Source of the DNA: an uncultured Akkermansia sp.
GTDB lineage: Bacteria; Verrucomicrobiota; Verrucomicrobiia; Verrucomicrobiales; Akkermansiaceae
NCBI GenBank assembly: GCA_904501975.1
Contig: CAJGCZ010000010.1
Coordinates: forward strand, 1-55,546
DNA length: 55,546 nt
Reading direction: 5' to 3'
Shown piece by piece: positions 16,431-24,812 of this stretch (position 1 is the stretch's first letter; each line of letters starts with the position of its first letter). Below the pieces are notes generated by a model, which ran no database searches, was not told where the DNA came from, and saw only the letters and a program-made list of their open reading frames with translations. The translations under genes were made by a program, and so were the position numbers.

Positions 16431-18413
16431 ATGAACAAGAAAATAACCCCTTACATTTACGGCGTTACGGCTGCAACGGTTACGATTGCCACAGCCGGCG
16501 TGTTATCTGCCGTTATTCTTCCTGCCGAGCACGAGTCTCAGATTCCGGTACCGGCAGACCGCGATGCCGCTAAGGCCATGGCCAATGTGGTGTTGGAGCA
16601 AAAATGTGCTGCCTGCCACGGCGAAAATCCGGAGTACAACAAGTTTATTAATATTCTCGCCTTCGGCAAGTTGAGCCGCGATGTAGAGGCCGCCCAGCGC
16701 GCTTTCTCCATGAAGAAGGACGAAGGCATTCGCAGTGAGCTTGTCAACATGGCCAAGATGGACTATGTACTGCGCACACGCCGCATGCCTCCGACCGCTT
16801 ACACCATCTTTCACCCGGCCTCTAAGCTGACGATGAATGATGTAGCCATCATGCGCCATTACTACGATGCCGACCTGATTGATGCTGCTGTTTTTGCCCC
16901 CATTGAGCCGGCTAAGGCGGTAACGGATGAGGTGGAAAAAGCCAAGATTCTGTTGGGCCACATGCTCTACTTCGACCCCTCGCTTTCCACCACCAACCAG
17001 GTTTCCTGCTCCAGCTGCCACGACCTCACCAAGGGTGGCACGGATAATTTGCCCAAGTCTGAGGGTGTTCCCGGTGCAGACGGCAAGCCTCAGTTGGGTG
17101 GCGTGAATGCACCCACCGTTTACAATGCTGCCGGGCATATCCGCCAGTTCTGGGATGGCCGCGCCAAGGATTTGCAGGAGCAGGCCGGCGGCCCGCCCCT
17201 CAACCCCGTGGAAATGGGCTACAGCAAGCCCGAAGACTGGAAGGAAATTGCCGCCAAGTTGGCTAAAGACGAGCGCTATGTGCTGCTCTTCAAGAAGGTA
17301 TACGGCGATGAAGGCATGACCGACAAGACCATCACCGATGCCATTGCAGCCTATGAGCGCACCTTGGTGACTCCCTTCTCCGCATTTGACCTGTACCGCA
17401 TTGGCGAAAAGGATGCCATGACGGAAGAGCAAATTGCCGGTATGAATGACTTTAAGGCCTATGGTTGTGCTTCTTGCCACGCCGGCCCTGCCTTGGGTGG
17501 CCAGAGCTTTGAGTACATCAACACAGATGCTCCCCTGCGTGCTCATGCCGTGGGCTACACCGAAGGTGCCTTCGGTCTGAAGGACTTTACCAAGAAGGAA
17601 GAGCACACGGACATGTTCCGTGTACCGTCTCTGCGCAACGTGGCTCTTACGGCTCCGTACTTCCACACCGGTACGGTTACAGAGCTGAGCGACGCTGTGC
17701 GTATTATGTTCGAGGCACAAACCGCGCTCTCCCCCTCGGAGTCTACCATCCACAACGTCACAGAGTTCCTTAAGGCTCAGACAGGCCGCCTGAATGGCAA
17801 GCCCTTGAACGAGCTGCGTAAGAATGATGTTGCTCCCCGCACGGCACTTGCCACAAATATGGTGATTCGTGAACGTCTTAAGGCAGAGGCAGAGGCCAAA
17901 GCTAAGGCAGAGGCTGAGGCCAAAGCTAAGGCAGAAGCAGAAGCCAAAGCTAAGGCAGAAGCAGAAGCCAAAGCTAAGGCAGAAGCAGAAGCCAAAGCTA
18001 AGGCAGAGGCAGAGGCCAAAGCTAAGGCAGAAGCAGAAGCCAAAGCTAAGGCAGAGGCTGAGGCCAAAGCTAAGGCAGAAGCAGAAGCCAAAGCTAAGGC
18101 AGAAGCAGAAGCCAAAGCTAAGGCAGAAGCAGAAGCCAAAGCTAAGGCTGAAGCAGAAGCCAAAGCTAAGGCAGAAGCAGAAGCCAAAGCTAAGGCAGAA
18201 GCTGAAGCCAAAGCTAAGGCAGAAGCAGAAGCCAAAGCTAAGGCAGAAGCAGAGGCCAAAGCTAAGGCAGAAGCTGAGGCCAGAGCTAAGTTTGAGGCCG
18301 AGTTGCGCGCCGCGGTAGAAGCAGCCGCAGCAGCAAAAGCCCAAGCAGAAGCCGCCGCCCGCGCCGCAGCCGAGGCTTCCGCCGCACCGGAGCAAAGCCC
18401 GGTAGAAGAGTAA
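16431..18413 (+). CDS. Tri-haem cytochrome c peroxidase-like protein with long KAKAEAEA tail
   Basis: 660 residues. N-terminal membrane anchor (about 9-31), then a haem-binding domain with CAACH (59-63), then a di-haem CCP/MauG-type peroxidase module with CSSCH (193-197) and CASCH (346-350). Such enzymes reduce H2O2 to water in the periplasm using electrons from cytochromes; the extra N-terminal haem domain probably feeds electrons in. Residues about 484-622 are 17 copies of an 8-residue K/A/E repeat, then a mixed Ala-rich end. This resembles the helical stalk of TolA and could span the periplasm or hold the enzyme off the membrane. The MBL-fold gene follows 17 nt later. Catalysis is inferred from the family; haem motifs are seen directly. 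Confidence 0.92.
   Translation: MNKKITPYIYGVTAATVTIATAGVLSAVILPAEHESQIPVPADRDAAKAMANVVLEQKCAACHGENPEYNKFINILAFGKLSRDVEAAQRAFSMKKDEGIRSELVNMAKMDYVLRTRRMPPTAYTIFHPASKLTMNDVAIMRHYYDADLIDAAVFAPIEPAKAVTDEVEKAKILLGHMLYFDPSLSTTNQVSCSSCHDLTKGGTDNLPKSEGVPGADGKPQLGGVNAPTVYNAAGHIRQFWDGRAKDLQEQAGGPPLNPVEMGYSKPEDWKEIAAKLAKDERYVLLFKKVYGDEGMTDKTITDAIAAYERTLVTPFSAFDLYRIGEKDAMTEEQIAGMNDFKAYGCASCHAGPALGGQSFEYINTDAPLRAHAVGYTEGAFGLKDFTKKEEHTDMFRVPSLRNVALTAPYFHTGTVTELSDAVRIMFEAQTALSPSESTIHNVTEFLKAQTGRLNGKPLNELRKNDVAPRTALATNMVIRERLKAEAEAKAKAEAEAKAKAEAEAKAKAEAEAKAKAEAEAKAKAEAEAKAKAEAEAKAKAEAEAKAKAEAEAKAKAEAEAKAKAEAEAKAKAEAEAKAKAEAEAKAKAEAEAKAKAEAEAKAKAEAEAKAKAEAEARAKFEAELRAAVEAAAAAKAQAEAAARAAAEASAAPEQSPVEE
17881..18288 (+). 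repeat. In-frame 24-bp tandem repeat (about 17 copies)
   Basis: Units of 24 bp encode AEAEAKAK. Copies differ mainly by silent changes (gca/gct, gaa/gag). The low-complexity DNA leaves all other frames open, which creates false ORFs on both strands. Copy number is likely to vary between strains by slippage. Confidence 0.95.
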
Positions 18414-18430
18414 TTTTGCCCGCAGGACTA

Positions 18431-19201
18431 ATGCGTTTTTCCGTACTGGCCAGCAGCAGCAAGGGTAATGCCACCGTAATATGCGGTGGCGATACCCGCC
18501 TGCTGGTAGACACCGGCATCAGCGCCACGCGTATTCGCAATGGCCTGAAAGAATGCGGGCTGAGCGTACCGCAACTCAGTGCCCTGCTCTTTACCCACGA
18601 GCACACAGACCACGTGTGCGGGCTGGGGCAACTTGCCAAAAAAGACAAGCTGCATATTTACTGCACCCGCTACATGGGGCAAGAGCTGCGCTGCATTACA
18701 GATAACGCCAGCTACACCTACATAGAACCGGGCAGCACGGTGCAAATAGGAGACATACGCGTAACTCCCTTTAGTGTGCACCACGATGCCACGGACCCGG
18801 TGGGCTACCTGTTTGAGTACAACGAAAAAAAGCTGGGGTATGTGACGGATACGGGGAAGATTCCGCATGTGATGACCGAGCTTTTGCAAGGGGTGGATGC
18901 CCTGTATCTGGAGTCAAATTATGACCCGCAGATGCTGCAAAACTCAGGGCGTCCGTATTATCTTATTGAGCGCATTGCCAGCAACTTCGGGCATTTATCC
19001 AACGCTCAAGCTTGCGATTTTGTGCGCACCATTGCGCACCCGCGTTTACAACACGTGGTGTTAGCGCACCTGAGCCAGGATTGCAACACCCCCGATACAG
19101 CTTTCAACTGCATGCAGCAAACCCTCAATGAGCTGCAGCTTTCTACTACCCTTCACTGCGCGCCGGCTGCCACCAGGCTGCCTTGGATTCATCTCGCGTA
19201 G
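18431..19201 (+). CDS. MBL-fold metallo-hydrolase, YycJ/WalJ-like
   Basis: 256 residues. A metallo-beta-lactamase fold with the di-metal motif THEHTDH (about 55-61), then a conserved HHD (about 115) and an Asp in YVTDTG. Relatives of this size (YycJ/WalJ) are dinuclear-metal nucleases or phosphodiesterases linked to cell-wall stress signalling or DNA repair in Firmicutes; the substrate here is unknown. The start is the ATG at 18431, with AGGA 5 nt upstream; an in-frame TTG at 18416 is rejected. It lies 17 nt after the cytochrome gene and is probably co-transcribed. No WalK/WalR two-component genes are present. Confidence 0.88.
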   Translation: MRFSVLASSSKGNATVICGGDTRLLVDTGISATRIRNGLKECGLSVPQLSALLFTHEHTDHVCGLGQLAKKDKLHIYCTRYMGQELRCITDNASYTYIEPGSTVQIGDIRVTPFSVHHDATDPVGYLFEYNEKKLGYVTDTGKIPHVMTELLQGVDALYLESNYDPQMLQNSGRPYYLIERIASNFGHLSNAQACDFVRTIAHPRLQHVVLAHLSQDCNTPDTAFNCMQQTLNELQLSTTLHCAPAATRLPWIHLA

Positions 19202-19233
19202 TTTTGCCTTATAGACATTATACCATCAAGTTT

Positions 19234-21528
19234 ATGACCAAATCCACACTTATGTTATTAGCAGCAACCATGACTGCAACCTCACTCATGGGGCAGGATG
19301 CTAAGCAAATTGCCGACAACCTGACCGTTCCTACGGAGCTCGTGAGCGGAGGCAAGCTTACCATTCCCGCTGTTCAGGGCGCTAAAGTAGAGCTTTTGGG
19401 TGCCGACTATGAGCAGATTATCAAACCTAACGGTACTATCAGACCCGTTATCAGCGATACCCCCGTTAATGTTAACTTTAAGGTAACAAAAGACGGTAAA
19501 GAGGCCTTCAGTAAGGATTACGAAATCATTGTAAAGAGCGCCAACAAGGTCGATGGTAACCCCAAGCCGCAGGTGGTACCCTCCATCTTGCAATGGGAGG
19601 GCGGCAAAGGTGAGTACAAGCTGGGCGATTCCGTAGGCGTCTTCTTCGGCGGTCTGAACGATGAGCGCCAAGCCATCATTCTTGATGATTTGAGAGATGT
19701 GCTCGGCAAAGAGGTTCAAATTGTTGACCGTGAAAAAGCAGACATTGAGTTTGTTGTCGTTCCCAGAAAGAAAAAGAAGAACTACGACAACCAGGCAGAA
19801 GCCTACAGACTGCACACGGATGAATCCGGCATTACCGTATCTGCCACATCAGGCAAAGGTGTCTACTGGGGCTCACGCACCATCTTGCAGATTCTCAAGC
19901 AAACGGGTGGCAGCATGCCCTATGGTATGGCATACGACGTACCCCGCTATGAGGTACGCGGCGTGCTGTTCGACATTGCCCGCACACCCTACACCCTCAA
20001 AGACCTGCGCGACGTGATTAACGCCATGGCTTGGTACAAGATGAATGACTTGCACCTCGTCATCAACAACAACTACATCTTCCTGGAAGAGTATGTGAAG
20101 GACGGCCACGACCCGCTTAAGGAAGCCTACACCGCCTTCCGTTTGGAAAGCGACATCGTTGGCGAAAACGGACAAAAACTGACAGCGGAAGACGTTTTCT
20201 TCACCAAGAAAGAATTCCGAGAGCTTATTGACTACGCTAAGTTGCGCGGTGTCAACATTGTGCCCGAGTTTGACACTCCCGGCCACGCCCTCTCCTTCAC
20301 CAAGGTGCGCCCGGATTTGATTTACCAGGGCCCGATGAACCACCCCGGCCGCCGCTCCGACCACATTGATGCCGGCAACCCCGAGACCCTCAAGTTCGTG
20401 GGCAAGGTGCTGGATGAGTACCTGACCCCCGACAAGAACTTTGCCGACAAGCCCGTGCTGGACGGCTGCGTCATCCACGTGGGTGCCGATGAGTTCTACG
20501 GCGAGGCTGAGGTATACCGCAAATTTGCAGACGGCTTGCTCAAGCACGTGAAGAGCCGTGGCTTTACCCCGCGCATTTGGGGCAGTCTTACCCACAAGCC
20601 CGGCAAAACCAAGGTAGAATCCGAGGGCGTGCAAATGAACCTGTGGAGCGCCCAGTGGCAAGACCCCATCGAGGCTATGAACGATGGCTACAAGCTCATC
20701 AACACCAATGACGGCCACCTCTACATCGTGCCCTTTGCCAATTACTACCGCATGGATAAGAACCACAAGTGGGTATACAACCACTGGCGCCCCAACTATG
20801 TCGGCAACGCCCATATCCCTGCAGGCCACCCCAACCTTATTGGCTCTACCTTTGCCATTTGGAACGATATGACGGACCTCAAGCACTCCGGCTACGGCAT
20901 GTATGATGTGTGGGAGATTTTCCGCAGCTCTGCCGATGTTCTCAGCCAGCGCATGTGGGGTACGGAGCACAACCCGAACAACTTCGAGCAGCACCGCAAC
21001 TTGGTAAGCAAGATTGGCGAGGCTCCCAATATCAACCCGCTCTATCTGCGCACAGGCGATGCCCCGGTATGCGTGCAGCCCACCTCCCTGCCCATGCAGC
21101 TCAACGAGGAGGCCGCCGGCCCGAACTACCACCTGACCGCAGAAATTGAGCTTGCTGCCGCCCCTGAAGGCACCGAGCAGGTATTGCTCAGCGGCCCCGA
21201 AGGTAAGCTGTATGCCACCATGAAGGATGGCACCGTAGGCTTCCGCCGCAACGATGCTATGGAATTCTCCTTCGGTGGCAAGCTCCCCGTTGGCAAGAAA
21301 GTAACCATCGAGCTTATCGGCAAGCCGCAGTCCACCCAGCTGCTGGTAGACGGCCAAGAAATCGGCACGCTGACACTCATGAGCTACAAGGATCGCGACA
21401 ACGGCTGGCAGAACCGCACCAAGGGTCTGCGCTCCACCTTTATTCTTCCGCTGCAGACTGTGGGCGAGTCCTTTAACGGCACCGTACACAGCCTCAAGGT
21501 TGAATTCTCTGCACCTCAAGCTAAGTAA
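19234..21528 (+). CDS. Secreted GH20 beta-N-acetylhexosaminidase
   Basis: 764 residues. Signal peptide about 1-19 (MTKSTLMLLAATMTATSLMG). An N-terminal GH20b-like domain is followed by the TIM-barrel GH20 catalytic domain; the catalytic Asp-Glu pair is D419-E420 in HVGADEFYG, which has Ala where many members have Gly. Other family marks are RGVLFDIARTP near 235 and VPEFDTPGHA near 325. From about 620 a LamG/concanavalin-like beta domain probably binds carbohydrate. It removes terminal GlcNAc or GalNAc from glycans such as mucin. I start at the ATG at 19234 because it begins the signal peptide; the longer frame adds 17 residues that destroy it. Its stop overlaps the next start (TAATG). Confidence 0.93.
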   Translation: MTKSTLMLLAATMTATSLMGQDAKQIADNLTVPTELVSGGKLTIPAVQGAKVELLGADYEQIIKPNGTIRPVISDTPVNVNFKVTKDGKEAFSKDYEIIVKSANKVDGNPKPQVVPSILQWEGGKGEYKLGDSVGVFFGGLNDERQAIILDDLRDVLGKEVQIVDREKADIEFVVVPRKKKKNYDNQAEAYRLHTDESGITVSATSGKGVYWGSRTILQILKQTGGSMPYGMAYDVPRYEVRGVLFDIARTPYTLKDLRDVINAMAWYKMNDLHLVINNNYIFLEEYVKDGHDPLKEAYTAFRLESDIVGENGQKLTAEDVFFTKKEFRELIDYAKLRGVNIVPEFDTPGHALSFTKVRPDLIYQGPMNHPGRRSDHIDAGNPETLKFVGKVLDEYLTPDKNFADKPVLDGCVIHVGADEFYGEAEVYRKFADGLLKHVKSRGFTPRIWGSLTHKPGKTKVESEGVQMNLWSAQWQDPIEAMNDGYKLINTNDGHLYIVPFANYYRMDKNHKWVYNHWRPNYVGNAHIPAGHPNLIGSTFAIWNDMTDLKHSGYGMYDVWEIFRSSADVLSQRMWGTEHNPNNFEQHRNLVSKIGEAPNINPLYLRTGDAPVCVQPTSLPMQLNEEAAGPNYHLTAEIELAAAPEGTEQVLLSGPEGKLYATMKDGTVGFRRNDAMEFSFGGKLPVGKKVTIELIGKPQSTQLLVDGQEIGTLTLMSYKDRDNGWQNRTKGLRSTFILPLQTVGESFNGTVHSLKVEFSAPQAK

Positions 21529-21869
21529 TGGACGCTCAGCAAGAATACGAACTCGGAGCCGCTGCCTTTAAGGCCGGCAATGCTGCACAAGGCGCAGAGC
21601 ACCTGCGCAATGCCGCTTTTGCCGGCCATGCCGAGGCACAAAATCAGCTTGCCCGCGTCTACTTTGCGCAGGTAAAAACGTATTCTGATGTGGCTGATTT
21701 GGAAAGCGCCGCCCAATCCGGCGACCATGTTGCCCTCTTTGTGCTGGCCATGTGCTTTTTAGATGGTAAGCTGCTGGCTAAAGACACCGACAAAGCCTTG
21801 GCTGCTCTCAAGCACGCCGCCGCCCTCGGTAATGTGATGGCAGAATCCATGCTGCGCGGAGGCATGTAA
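21528..21869 (+). CDS. Small Sel1-repeat protein
   Basis: 113 residues, no signal peptide. About three Sel1-like helical pairs are visible (AAFAGHAEAQNQLARVYF, AAQSGDHVALFVLAMCFLDG, AAALGNVMAESMLRGG). Such repeats form solenoids that mediate protein-protein contacts. The ATG overlaps the hexosaminidase stop by one base (TAATG), so translation is probably coupled, though one product is secreted and this one appears cytoplasmic. A strong terminator follows 30 nt after the stop. Its partner is unknown. Confidence 0.8.
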   Translation: MDAQQEYELGAAAFKAGNAAQGAEHLRNAAFAGHAEAQNQLARVYFAQVKTYSDVADLESAAQSGDHVALFVLAMCFLDGKLLAKDTDKALAALKHAAALGNVMAESMLRGGM

Positions 21870-21898
21870 CCTACAGCTCTCCACCATCCCCCCCTTCA

Positions 21899-21932
21899 AG
21901 CCGCTGTCCTTCACCAAGGATAGCGGCTTTTT
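21899..21932 (+). terminator. Intrinsic terminator after the Sel1 gene
   Basis: A 13-bp stem with one G-T pair (21899-21911 with 21916-21928), loop CACC, followed by TTTTT. It ends the hexosaminidase-Sel1 transcript. Confidence 0.9.
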
Positions 21933-22037
21933 ACTGCATCTATGATATCCCCCGTTTTATCCGTGGAGACGGGAATGAATTAGCACTGCCATCGACCAAA
22001 TGTTGAAACATCGCTTTATATTTTTGCTAAAGGTCAA

Positions 22038-22325
22038 TTTAGATCCACCCACCGTGCCACCCGCTGGCGCGGGTTCCGATATTATTCATAGGTTACGAGT
22101 GGTTTCGCCGCTACGCGGCTCCACCCACTCGCTATTGATATGCCGCCCGTGCTACGGGCTCTGGTTTCTAGGCGGCTGCGCCGCACGAAGGGCAAAGCCT
22201 AGCCTCGCTTACCGCCCGCGCCTTAAGCGCGGGTGGCAGCTTATGCTGAGCTTTGCTATCTTTGCGCCGTAAGGCGCGGAACTCATAAATTCGTATGTCG
22301 GAATTCGTCCCTCGTACTTCTATAA
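22038..22325 (-). repeat. Hairpin-mosaic repeat element, copy B (inverted relative to copy A)
   Basis: Reading on the minus strand, 22322-22233 matches 16027-16112 almost base for base. It continues with hairpins such as CCCGCGCTTAAGGCGCGGG and ends in a CCCGCG...GCGGGTGGCACGGTGGGT-like border, as in copy A, but carries extra hairpin modules in the middle. Together with flanking sequence it occupies most of the 570-bp gap 21870-22441. Short ORFs inside it are products of the repeat. Confidence 0.8.
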
Positions 22326-22399
22326 ATTGCTATTTATGGGGCTATCAACTAAAAACTTTAACAGAGTTAAAAGCTTTAATAAGGTGCATGAATTTATGG

Positions 22400-22428
22400 T
22401 TGCGGATTGAAATAAAATGTGCTAGAAT
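22400..22428 (+). promoter_or_regulatory. Promoter of the small membrane protein gene
   Basis: TTGCGG (22400-22405), 17-bp spacer, TAGAAT (22423-22428). The ATG lies 13 nt further on, so the leader is about 7 nt. Confidence 0.65.
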
Positions 22429-22441
22429 GGGGGCGCAGGCT

Positions 22442-22624
22442 ATGAGCGAAGAAATGACCAAGAACGAGGAAGTTCTCGCTGTAAAGCAGAGACTCAAATT
22501 AGAGCAGTTTGTAGACAATACACGCCGCTCTAATGTGAGCCGTGTTTGGGTGTTGGTGTGGCATTTGTGCGCACTGGCAGCCCTTTTTTTGTGGTTGCTC
22601 AAGTTGCTGGGCTACCTTGGTTAA
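22442..22624 (+). CDS. Small single-span membrane protein
   Basis: 60 residues from the ATG at 22442: a charged N-terminal half (MSEEMTKNEEVLAVKQRLKLEQF) and one hydrophobic C-terminal segment (about 37-57) rich in Leu and Trp. I recognise no family. An upstream in-frame extension to 22295 runs through the repeat element and is rejected. A promoter lies just upstream. Its last 26 bp overlap the 3' end of the convergent hydrolase gene, so the two transcripts are antisense at their ends. Confidence 0.6.
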   Translation: MSEEMTKNEEVLAVKQRLKLEQFVDNTRRSNVSRVWVLVWHLCALAALFLWLLKLLGYLG

Positions 22625-23354
22625 GCAAGGCAAGAACCCATTGATACAGAGAGCGGGAGCCGGAGCCCCGCGCACTCAGGAGGAGCGCAAGCGCGTTGTC
22701 GTGTATAAACTGTTGCCCGTATTCATCCGTACGGCGTCCGTCAAAGCGGATGTTCACATCCGCCTCTTGGCAATGGCCCCATCGCCCGCCCCACTCCACA
22801 ATAAAATCGTGGTCGGACTGTGAGTGGACCACATAGCAATTCCCCCACCATGTAACGGCGGCAGGGCGTTTGGGCTGCACCATGCGGTCCGAGGGGTCGA
22901 TGGTAAGCAACAGGATGCGCCCCCGGCTTTCTACCTGAGCTTGAGTCGGTGGCGCCAACAATTGCGCTACCTGCAAGGCGGTGGAGGCCCCGAAACTATG
23001 GCCTAAAAGCACCACACTTGCCTGCGGATTGCTCTGCTGAAAGCGGCGCACATGCTCTGCAATAAGGCGCACACCTTGTGCGGCATCTGCAGGCACCCCG
23101 CCGTTCCAGTGATAATAGGCGCGCGCTTCATGCTTAGCCAAGGGCGGCATAAAACGTGCAGTCTGCTCAATAATGCCGCTTATTTCATCACCAAAGCCCC
23201 CAATCATCACCACCGCAAGCTCTGCAGGGGCGGCACGCAAGGGGCGTTGCGGGTACACCGCAGCAGCTCCTTGGGCCGTGGCAAGGAGAGGCTGCTCCGC
23301 CACAAGAACGGAGCAGCCCATCAACAAACTCAGCTGTGCCGATTTAGCGAGCAC
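22599..23354 (-). CDS. Exported alpha/beta-hydrolase-like protein
   Basis: 251 residues. A nucleophile elbow GHSFGAS (about 118) follows a strand (ASVVLL), and an Asp in LTIDPSD and a His in QQFIHDNA could complete a Ser-Asp-His triad, as in lipases, esterases and acyltransferases. The N-terminus is hydrophobic; a GTG start at 23354 overlaps the upstream stop by 11 nt, and an inner ATG (MGCSVLVAEQP) could instead begin a signal or lipoprotein-like peptide. The substrate is unknown. It is co-transcribed with the secreted protein upstream. Convergent overlap of 26 bp with the small membrane protein. Confidence 0.7.
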   Translation of the reverse strand: MLAKSAQLSLLMGCSVLVAEQPLLATAQGAAAVYPQRPLRAAPAELAVVMIGGFGDEISGIIEQTARFMPPLAKHEARAYYHWNGGVPADAAQGVRLIAEHVRRFQQSNPQASVVLLGHSFGASTALQVAQLLAPPTQAQVESRGRILLLTIDPSDRMVQPKRPAAVTWWGNCYVVHSQSDHDFIVEWGGRWGHCQEADVNIRFDGRRTDEYGQQFIHDNALALLLSARGSGSRSLYQWVLALLNQGSPAT

Positions 23355-23871
23355 GACGGCCGGGCATCATGCGGGGCTGAATGGGCGTTGCGGGCACAAA
23401 AGCGGGCACCTCCGGTGCGGCGGCGGGCTTGTCAACCTTCTCCATCTTAGAGACGGGATAGGCGGGGTAAATGTAGCAGCCTTCGTCAATGTAGAGGTGG
23501 TCCTGCGTCAGGCGCACGGTGTCGCCGGGGGTAAGCTGATCCACCAAGGCAAAAATAGCGGCATCGTCCTGGCCAGGAGTAGGCTTCTTAACATCCACCA
23601 TCATGGTAGAGCCAACCTCTGCCTTATCTGCACCGTACTTGCCGGGCTGCTTGTAATCCTCATTCACCAGCACGGTAAAGTTGGCCACCTTGGTAGCGTG
23701 GTCGCACTTATCCGGGCAATCAGCCGTCATGTGGCGGCAGGGAATTTCCGTAAAGCCGTCAAAGCGGGCAATCACGGTATTGGAGGCAAGCAAATCAGCC
23801 TTTCCTTTAACGGGAGCTGCGAAGAGAGACGGAGCCAAGATGGCAGCCATGAGCGGAATAAACTTATTCAT
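23344..23871 (-). CDS. Secreted protein of unknown function
   Basis: 175 residues from the ATG at 23871, with a clear signal peptide (MNKFIPLMAAILAPSLFA, cleavage after about residue 20). An in-frame GTG two codons earlier is less likely. The mature part has a cysteine cluster (CRHMTADCPDKC, about 46-58), a core that looks beta-rich, and a Pro/Ala/Met-rich tail ending RMMPGRRAR. No family recognised. The cysteines could bind metal or form disulfides. It overlaps the downstream hydrolase gene by 11 nt and probably forms an operon with it. Confidence 0.7.
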   Translation of the reverse strand: MNKFIPLMAAILAPSLFAAPVKGKADLLASNTVIARFDGFTEIPCRHMTADCPDKCDHATKVANFTVLVNEDYKQPGKYGADKAEVGSTMMVDVKKPTPGQDDAAIFALVDQLTPGDTVRLTQDHLYIDEGCYIYPAYPVSKMEKVDKPAAAPEVPAFVPATPIQPRMMPGRRAR

Positions 23872-23906
23872 ATTCACGTATCTGTTTGCGAGGGGTTAAT
23901 ATGAGT

Positions 23907-24812
23907 TCAACAGTTGTTGTTTTTTGACAGCAGACAGCAAAAGCCGCCTGCCCCGACACCGTGCTCCGGCAAAAGACGGTAACACGGAAAATCTGCTAAA
24001 GTGCTGCGAAAACGCTCCAAGGACGGCACCTCCACAGCCTTCCATCCGGGCACGCGGCGCAGAATGTACGCCATCACTTTCTCGTTTTCATCCGGATCGT
24101 AGGTGCAGGTGGAGTACAAAATATGCCCACCCTCCGCCACACACTGCACGGCGGCCAGCATAATTCCCTTTTGGCGTTTGGCATTGCCGTTCACCATTTG
24201 AGAGCCCAGGCAGCCGGGATTTTTGATTCCCTTACACAGCAAGGATTGACCGCTGCACGGGGCATCCACCAAAATGAGGTCAAACAAGCGACCCTCCGTA
24301 GCCCACTGGTCAGGACGCAGCCCCGTTACTTCCGTATTCGGGAGCCCGCACTGCTCCACATTTTGGCGCAAAATGCCACGGCGGGCGGCATTCACCTCGT
24401 TAGCCACATGGTTTTGCGGCTCAAAGCGGGCAGCCATCAGCATGGTTTTACCACCGGGGGCGGCACAGAGATCCAAGGATGAGGCGGGGGCGGCAATCCT
24501 AGCCAACGCGGCAGACTCCCAGCACGAGGAGACATCCAGCGAGTAATAGAGCCCGGCCTCGTAATCCGGGTGCATTGTGGGGCGCTCTCCGCGGCAGGGA
24601 AGATATACACGCGGCGGCAACCAGCCCCAGGCGGAGGTATCCTCGCAAGCAAACGGGGGGCGGTAATCTGCCGGGGCTTTGGGAGTAAGCACAATGGCAG
24701 AGCGAGCGGAGGAGCCCGCCCTCATCGCCTGCACCAAATGGGCGGACGACGCCTCACTCAGCCCCAAGCGGGAGCAAAGTCGCAGCTCAGCCTTGCTTAC
24801 CTCTTGCAGCAT
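23907..24812 (-). CDS. RNA cytosine-C5 methyltransferase (RsmB/RsmF/NSUN family)
   Basis: 301 residues. Transfers a methyl group from AdoMet to C5 of cytosine in rRNA or tRNA. AdoMet motif LDLCAAPGGKT (113-123), catalytic motif IV DAPCSG (Cys186) and motif VI STCTYDP (Cys236) are all present; both cysteines are used in this family. It is shorter than RsmB or RsmF (about 430-480) and lacks an NusB-like N-terminal or PUA C-terminal domain, so the target is uncertain. The ATG overlaps the ROK kinase stop by one base (TAATG), implying coupled translation. Confidence 0.88.
   Translation of the reverse strand: MLQEVSKAELRLCSRLGLSEASSAHLVQAMRAGSSARSAIVLTPKAPADYRPPFACEDTSAWGWLPPRVYLPCRGERPTMHPDYEAGLYYSLDVSSCWESAALARIAAPASSLDLCAAPGGKTMLMAARFEPQNHVANEVNAARRGILRQNVEQCGLPNTEVTGLRPDQWATEGRLFDLILVDAPCSGQSLLCKGIKNPGCLGSQMVNGNAKRQKGIMLAAVQCVAEGGHILYSTCTYDPDENEKVMAYILRRVPGWKAVEVPSLERFRSTLADFPCYRLLPEHGVGAGGFCCLLSKNNNC

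Noticed and set aside
17777..18395. Long open frames on both strands across the cytochrome tail
   Set aside because: They arise because the 24-bp repeat has no stop codon in any frame; the plus-strand cytochrome frame alone has haem motifs and continuity.
22000..22272. 90-codon plus-strand ORF
   Set aside because: It lies inside hairpin-mosaic repeat copy B and its frame is not kept in copy A.
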